This document shows, piece after piece, positions 62,501-64,000 of a stretch of DNA of 64,000 nt (position 1 is its first letter; each line of letters starts with the position of its first letter). The stretch is taken from NCBI GenBank assembly GCA_030549495.1, contig JAUIRK010000919.1, positions 307,001 to 371,000 of the forward strand. Direction: 5' to 3'. Source of the stretch: Nectonema munidae (lineage: Eukaryota > Nematomorpha > Nectonematoida > Nectonematidae). The position numbers and the translations under genes are program-made. The notes below the pieces were generated by a model that saw only the letters and a program-made list of their open reading frames with translations, was not told where the DNA came from and made no database searches.

Positions 62501-63329
62501 AAACCGGGTCACTACTATGAAAGACAAATAACCAAGAAGAGTGAAGCTAGCTTAATTATTTGTCTCAAAGTACAACCTGTCTTTTTCATCACCTGATTTA
62601 AAAAATATTTTTTACACAAAGGTGGAGGAATAGGAGGGAAAATATCTTACTCAGACTGCAAGAACTTACAAAATCTGTCTGTGACCTATTAATTCCAGCC
62701 CTGTCTGAAGAAAGGCCGCTTCAAGTGCCTACAAAAATTAAACTTATTAACTCGACCTTTAAATTTTATTAGATATCGGCTTTGACTCCTATCCTTTTAA
62801 AATCTGCTACTCCAACATTCATTTCATCTGCAAATCGTAAATATACAAGCAAGTTCGTTATTTGAGAAAAATAAATAAAAGTTGATTTTATTTTTGCCTA
62901 TTTAAATATGTTATTGCTGTTAAAATTTGATACTTTTCAGGAGTTTTGTTTTCTAAGCTTTTCTTTCTAAAGTATTGTTGTGCGCACATTTAACAATCAT
63001 TCCCCTAAACGACGTCAGCGCTTATTCCTAGCAAAAATGGTTTAAATGAAACATTTCAAAAAAATTAATAATTTTTAGAAAAGTTTTATATTTCATTTAC
63101 TTTTTATAAAAATGGAAAAATGACTAAGTGGTTTCAGTATTTGAATATGTACAAAATAATTGACATCAATTAAAAGGGATGCTTTTAGACAAAACAGCTA
63201 AATCCATAACATGAGTATATAAAGTATACACAGCTCGTAATAGCTTTTAGGAGAAAGAGAGGAAGTTCGCAATTCATTGAGCATGGCGGAACAACACTTC
63301 AAAGCTTCCATCACTCCACGAGAGCGCTC
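34441..63329 (-). CDS. VPS35: VPS35, retromer core scaffold; ten exons, extreme 5' end outside window
   Basis: VPS35 is the alpha-solenoid backbone of retromer; it binds VPS26 through its N-terminal part and VPS29 through its C-terminal part on endosomes and returns cargo to the Golgi or plasma membrane. Exons on the minus strand are 63329-63230, 62299-62173, 60841-60638, 60437-60388, 52471-52230, 47753-47644, 46747-46642, 39518-39370, 36630-36423 and 35535-34441. All have GT-AG borders and matching phases, and together they make 796 residues plus stop. Only about 36 N-terminal residues of the human type are missing (right of the window). The signature IIPRLYLL, containing the PRLYL VPS26-binding motif, is intact and crosses a splice junction. 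[20 protein letters not shown] and [15 protein letters not shown] are nearly identical to the human protein. The C-terminal third is much more diverged. Introns reach 8 kb and are full of transposons. Confidence 0.95.
35536..36422. other. VPS35 intron 9, nothing recognised
   Basis: AT-rich intron of about 0.9 kb; no transposon protein or repeat pair seen. Confidence 0.5.
36423..36630 (-). CDS. VPS35: VPS35 exon 9 of visible gene
   Basis: Encodes [20 protein letters not shown], then [20 protein letters not shown] and a piece ending KTSFNSCQQ. It aligns with the human segment [20 protein letters not shown] and following. Acceptor TTTTGCAG, donor GTACTT. 208 nt, phase 2 in, 0 out. Confidence 0.88.
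36631..39369. other. VPS35 intron 8, low-information DNA
   Basis: About 2.7 kb of AT-rich sequence. A short G-rich stretch at 37225-37265 (GGGGCGCACATCC..., GGGGGAGGGGCG) resembles ends of small non-autonomous elements. Short open frames (37664-37909, 38760-38948) have no recognisable similarity. No transposase was identified. Confidence 0.4.
39370..39518 (-). CDS. VPS35: VPS35 exon 8 of visible gene
   Basis: Encodes [20 protein letters not shown] then [20 protein letters not shown] and [10 protein letters not shown], aligned with human [20 protein letters not shown] and [20 protein letters not shown]. Acceptor GCTTAAG (weak polypyrimidine tract), donor AA/GTAAGC. 149 nt. Confidence 0.92.
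39519..43252. other. VPS35 intron 7, left part: decayed repeat DNA
   Basis: AT-rich. On the minus strand between about 42530 and 41000 there are scattered protein-like phrases (for example [14 protein letters not shown] near 42310-42350 and NHEF/GG-like phrases near 41740), consistent with a very old transposase. The end at 43256 carries a TTAA-type MITE terminus (listed separately). I could not assign a family, though a decayed piggyBac internal region ending at that terminus is possible. Confidence 0.35.
43160..43256. mobile_element. Right end of a TTAA-flanked (piggyBac-type) element
   Basis: GGGGCTTAATGGGTTAA ends at 43256. The CTTAATGGG + TTAA end is identical to the right terminus of the complete MITE at 45.36 kb. 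The inner sequence differs from that MITE, and the matching left end was not found nearby, so this may be the end of a longer relative or a truncated copy. The left limit given is arbitrary. Confidence 0.55.
44090..45335 (+). mobile_element. Decayed jockey/CR1-like LINE (endonuclease and linker region)
   Basis: [15 protein letters not shown] near 44213-44260 is the endonuclease GDFN motif, equivalent to AGDFNINLL in the LINE at 27.8 kb. Later pieces read [20 protein letters not shown] near 44780-44835, [15 protein letters not shown] near 44888-44940, and [20 protein letters not shown] with [18 protein letters not shown] near 44943-45085; these are the linker between endonuclease and RT. Many frames are broken and the RT core is absent. 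It shares the architecture of the 27.8-kb LINE but is far older. Confidence 0.7.
45360..45496. mobile_element. Complete TTAA MITE (piggyBac-type), copy 1
   Basis: 137 bp bounded by TTAA on both sides. Terminal repeats are CCCATTAAGT at the left and ACTTAATGGG at the right, perfect inverted matches. TTAA duplication plus a CCC start is the hallmark of the piggyBac superfamily. The interior contains TTCCCAAATGGGAGCA near the right end and repeated CAGACGA words. No coding capacity. It lies immediately after the LINE remnant and in VPS35 intron 7. A second copy lies inverted at 59.6 kb. Confidence 0.9.
45497..46174. other. VPS35 intron 7, spacer between MITEs
   Basis: AT-rich intronic DNA; no gene, repeat pair or transposon protein recognised. 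Confidence 0.45.
46175..46314. mobile_element. 140-bp MITE with TAGTGGCGTAGCC terminal repeats
   Basis: TAGTGGCGTAGCC at 46175-46187 is exactly inverted as GGCTACGCCACTA at 46302-46314. The inside is G-rich on the left and has a run of C next to the right end, so the arms can pair further. TA at both borders could be the target site (Tc1/mariner-like) or part of the repeat. Fragments with similar ends occur near 16.13 and 25.5 kb. Non-coding. Confidence 0.85.
46455..46612 (+). mobile_element. tRNA-derived SINE, copy B
   Basis: Plus-strand homologue of the 21.2-kb SINE. It has a box A-like TGAGTAAGCTTGGATAGATA, the shared ATAACTCAAGGTCTTG, a box B-like TGTTCGATTCC, then TTCGATACAAGCG and TGTGCCTTCTCGATGAAAAC. 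Substitutions in both promoter boxes suggest an older, silent copy. It ends about 30 bp before VPS35 exon 7, in the opposite orientation to the gene. Confidence 0.85.
46642..46747 (-). CDS. VPS35: VPS35 exon 7 of visible gene
   Basis: Encodes [20 protein letters not shown] then [15 protein letters not shown], aligned with human [20 protein letters not shown] and DIFSQQVATVIQ. Acceptor CTTTTGCAG, donor GAA/GTACTA. 106 nt. A SINE lies about 30 bp beyond its donor. Confidence 0.9.
46748..47643. other. VPS35 intron 6, nothing recognised
   Basis: AT-rich intron of about 0.9 kb without identifiable elements. Confidence 0.5.
47644..47753 (-). CDS. VPS35: VPS35 exon 6 of visible gene
   Basis: Encodes [20 protein letters not shown] then [16 protein letters not shown], nearly identical to human [20 protein letters not shown] and its continuation. 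Acceptor TTTTTAG, donor AG/GTTTCC. 110 nt. A plus-strand frame covers it and is a shadow. Confidence 0.95.
48236..48965 (-). mobile_element. Gypsy-type LTR retrotransposon fossil: end of pol plus 3' LTR
   Basis: Fossil on the minus strand. The part from about 48965 to 48475 encodes the extreme C-terminus of a Gypsy-type polyprotein: the post-integrase segment with [20 protein letters not shown] followed by RRHLRPI, then a Pro- and Arg-rich tail. A purine-rich tract precedes an LTR that begins TGTAAGATGTCC at 48473 and holds a TATATAAG promoter-like box and an AATAAAG polyadenylation-like signal; its far end, near 48236, is approximate. The rest of the element is not seen, so it is a truncated, broken relic, of intermediate age judged from how readable the remaining part is. 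It sits in VPS35 intron 5 in the gene's own orientation. Confidence 0.75.
49140..49920 (+). other. Unidentified open-frame island
   Basis: A plus-strand frame at about 49150-49330 reads [20 protein letters not shown], then [20 protein letters not shown] and [14 protein letters not shown], immediately followed by a donor-like GTAATT. Another frame at 49620-49916 is richer in Arg, Ser and hydrophobic residues than typical AT noise. I do not recognise either. They could be exon-like remnants of a transposon or retrotransposon gene. Neither has a demonstrable start or partner. Confidence 0.3.
49921..52229. other. VPS35 intron 5, AT-rich, no gene recognised
   Basis: Several open frames of 60-90 codons have no recognisable similarity. 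No inverted or direct repeat pair was evident to me. Confidence 0.45.
52230..52471 (-). CDS. VPS35: VPS35 exon 5 of visible gene
   Basis: Encodes [60 protein letters not shown] and [20 protein letters not shown], close to the human protein throughout. Acceptor TTCTTTAG, donor CAA/GTATGC. 242 nt, enters with two bases of a split codon. Confidence 0.97.
52605..54115 (-). mobile_element. hAT remnant (SCAND3/ZBED-like) with BED finger
   Basis: Minus strand. The N-terminal region (54100-53864) has [20 protein letters not shown] then [20 protein letters not shown] and H, a BED finger very like the one at 11.8 kb. Downstream, broken frames show [19 protein letters not shown] near 53490 (CTDGA-like region), [10 protein letters not shown] near 53300, and later pieces of the C-terminal region. 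A GGTGCTTCTCAAA word near 52620 resembles a hAT terminus. Stops and shifts are frequent. It occupies VPS35 intron 4 in the gene's orientation. Confidence 0.75.
54116..56450. other. VPS35 intron 4, middle: no gene recognised
   Basis: AT-rich DNA. Short frames at 54838-55041 and 56172-56405 (minus) resemble nothing known to me. No clear repeats. Confidence 0.45.
56783..58640 (-). mobile_element. hAT transposon (ZMYM1/DUF4371-like), broken but largely present
   Basis: Minus strand, in order: a zinc-finger-like N-terminal part (58580-58170) with [20 protein letters not shown] and [11 protein letters not shown], and [20 protein letters not shown] typical of DUF4371; a middle part (57983-57663) with [20 protein letters not shown] and [14 protein letters not shown]; a further part (57629-57303); and the C-terminal hAT dimerisation domain (57037-56783) with [20 protein letters not shown] and [20 protein letters not shown]. 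These fall in at least four separate frames, so it is inactive, but nearly the whole protein length is represented. It belongs to another hAT branch than the SCAND3-like pieces. Confidence 0.88.
58641..59597. other. VPS35 intron 4, spacer
   Basis: AT-rich DNA with short open frames only; nothing recognised. Confidence 0.45.
59598..59730. mobile_element. TTAA MITE, copy 2 (inverted)
   Basis: Reverse-complement copy of the 45.36-kb MITE. It starts TTACCCCATTAAGTCCCAAT, includes TGCTCCCATTTGGGAACATA, ATCGTCTACG and GATATCGTCTGATTTC, and ends TATGGGCTAA. The far terminus has lost several bases and both TTAA sites carry a mutation. The two copies agree at nearly nine bases in ten by eye. Confidence 0.88.
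60045..60335. mobile_element. Probable hAT-type non-autonomous element
   Basis: The left edge TTAGGGATTCTTAACCAGTGG is typical of hAT MITEs. G-rich words (GTAGGGGCGAGAGC, GGGGGCACAG) follow, and a second G-rich group (GGGGGCGTAC, GGGGCGTTGGGG) lies near 60280-60320. The right end is not precise. It ends within about 60 bp of VPS35 exon 4. Confidence 0.4.
60388..60437 (-). CDS. VPS35: VPS35 exon 4 of visible gene (acidic loop, borders tentative)
   Basis: Encodes about [16 protein letters not shown], which matches the human acidic loop ending TTGDISDSMD. The donor A/GTATGC gives AGC when joined to exon 5. The acceptor TTCATCAG before 60437 fits the phase of exon 3. Another in-phase acceptor at the second AG (before TGGAATCC) would make a 23-nt microexon. 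Compared with human VPS35, the following MDFVLLNFA segment is absent. The exon is supported by phase agreement and the DSSDS match, but its left border is not secure. Confidence 0.6.
60638..60841 (-). CDS. VPS35: VPS35 exon 3 of visible gene
   Basis: Encodes [20 protein letters not shown], then [20 protein letters not shown] and [20 protein letters not shown]. This is the most conserved block of VPS35. Acceptor CTTTTTAG, donor GC/GTAATA. 204 nt. The Leu of the PRLYL motif is split between exons 2 and 3. Confidence 0.97.
60842..62172. other. VPS35 intron 2 with simple repeats
   Basis: Contains a short (GTT)n-like run at 61147-61160 and (ATC)7 at 61612-61633. The word CAGTCTTTCTCAACATTG near 60979 resembles a hAT terminus without a partner. 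The block 61200-61500 is relatively rich in TG/GT words. No coding sequence recognised. Confidence 0.45.
61612..61633. repeat. (ATC)7 microsatellite
   Basis: A pure run of about seven TCA/ATC units in VPS35 intron 2. Confidence 0.9.
62173..62299 (-). CDS. VPS35: VPS35 exon 2 of visible gene
   Basis: Encodes [20 protein letters not shown], then [20 protein letters not shown] and R-L, aligned with human [20 protein letters not shown] and the following [16 protein letters not shown]. Acceptor TCTATTCACAAG with a good pyrimidine tract, donor CT/GTAAGA. 127 nt. Confidence 0.95.
62300..63229. other. VPS35 intron 1 of visible gene, nothing recognised
   Basis: AT-rich, 0.93 kb, no repeat or transposon protein seen. 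Confidence 0.5.
63230..63329 (-). CDS. VPS35: VPS35 exon 1 of visible gene
   Basis: Encodes [20 protein letters not shown], then [13 protein letters not shown], aligned with human [20 protein letters not shown] and [13 protein letters not shown]. Acceptor CAAATTAG, donor T/GTATAC. 100 nt, phase 0 in and 1 out. The start codon and about the first 36 residues are not in the window. Confidence 0.93.
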
Positions 63330-64000
63330 CTAATTTGAAAGTCAATGATCAAATAAACTTCCATATTCGCGGTAAAATACAAGAAAAAAGAAACAAAAAT
63401 ATACTAAAGGAAAGAGCCAGTTTTATAGAAAATACATGCATAACAAACACTTAGCTAAGAGTAATTGTAAAATATCAAATTTTGTTAGAAGGTTGCGTGT
63501 AGAAAATATATTCAGAAAGAGTTTAATCAATCACAAATATATACTTAGTTTACTAAATTTATAATAAAGAAGATTAATCAATGCCTTGTATTTTATATTC
63601 TTTTTTATAAACCAATTCGTTTTTAGCTAATAAAAGGTGTTTTAACTACTATCGGATCGAAGTTGTCTTGATGCGAAAATTATTTAATATCTTCAAGTAC
63701 ATCTGATCTTTCCCAACCGTTTTCACGAAATTATTAACAAAGGAGAGAGAAAACTCATTTTTAGGGAAATTATTCTTTATCTTCTTGATTAATAGGTTAA
63801 TGTTGCTTTTATCACAGATAAATATAGCTCTAGTCAGTTTATTAAACTAAGTTTGCTTTGCAAGTATCATAGCATGCATGGGTTTCCTTTGTATCAGATG
63901 TGGGCCAGATTGTGTTTTCAAAGCCTGGAAAAGACCAAGGGTTTTAATTATAGATTTACAAAATATGTACGCACTTATATTAAACATATATGCATTTATT
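63330..64000. other. Right edge: intron of VPS35
   Basis: I looked on the minus strand for the conserved N-terminal helix of VPS35 (residues like AIQ-VK-QSF-MKRCLD) and did not find it. The stretch is therefore taken as intron. Nothing else recognised. Confidence 0.5.

Noticed and set aside
34441-63329. VPS35L (retriever subunit) as identity of the minus-strand gene
   Set aside because: The PRLYL motif and the nearly identical [18 protein letters not shown] and [15 protein letters not shown] blocks are those of canonical VPS35.

Overview
This is a 64 kb window of a eukaryotic nuclear genome: very AT-rich, with spliced genes, long introns and a dense load of decayed mobile elements. Two conserved host genes, one tRNA and at least ten transposon lineages are visible. 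Several transposon fragments resemble protein families I associate mainly with arthropod genomes, so an arthropod (possibly a crustacean) is my best guess. That is inference; no host gene here fixes the species.

Layout. 1-12.2 kb is repeat debris: an RTE-type LINE tail, inverted and tandem repeats, a hAT fragment, a decayed LINE, a piggyBac remnant and a second hAT remnant with a BED finger. 12.7-24.5 kb (+) holds five exons of a C4-methylsterol monooxygenase gene (MSMO1/ERG25 family; 5' end not found). Its introns carry a second piggyBac, a fragment of an unclassified transposon protein, a tRNA-derived SINE, a perfect 498-bp (AC)n array and a Penelope-like remnant. 24.5-34.4 kb is the interval between the two genes' 3' ends. 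It contains a tRNA-Val(CAC), a nearly continuous non-LTR retrotransposon, a Merlin element and a Tigger/pogo element. 34.4-63.3 kb (-) holds ten exons of VPS35, the retromer scaffold; only the extreme N-terminus lies beyond the right edge. Its introns host another LINE, copies of a TTAA-flanked MITE, a second MITE family, the second SINE copy, a Gypsy-type LTR fossil and two hAT remnants.

The two host genes are tail to tail and unrelated in function: one makes sterols (and may be used on dietary sterols if the host is an auxotroph), the other recycles endosomal cargo. The VPS35 exons as placed keep phase across every junction and sum to 2391 nt (796 residues plus stop). The visible MSMO1 exons sum to 708 nt (235 residues plus stop). 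These exact sums are the strongest internal support for the gene models. I found no convincing new multi-gene system. The most unusual items are the paired TTAA MITE family, the two-copy SINE, the uncharacterised transposon protein fragments and the very long perfect AC array.
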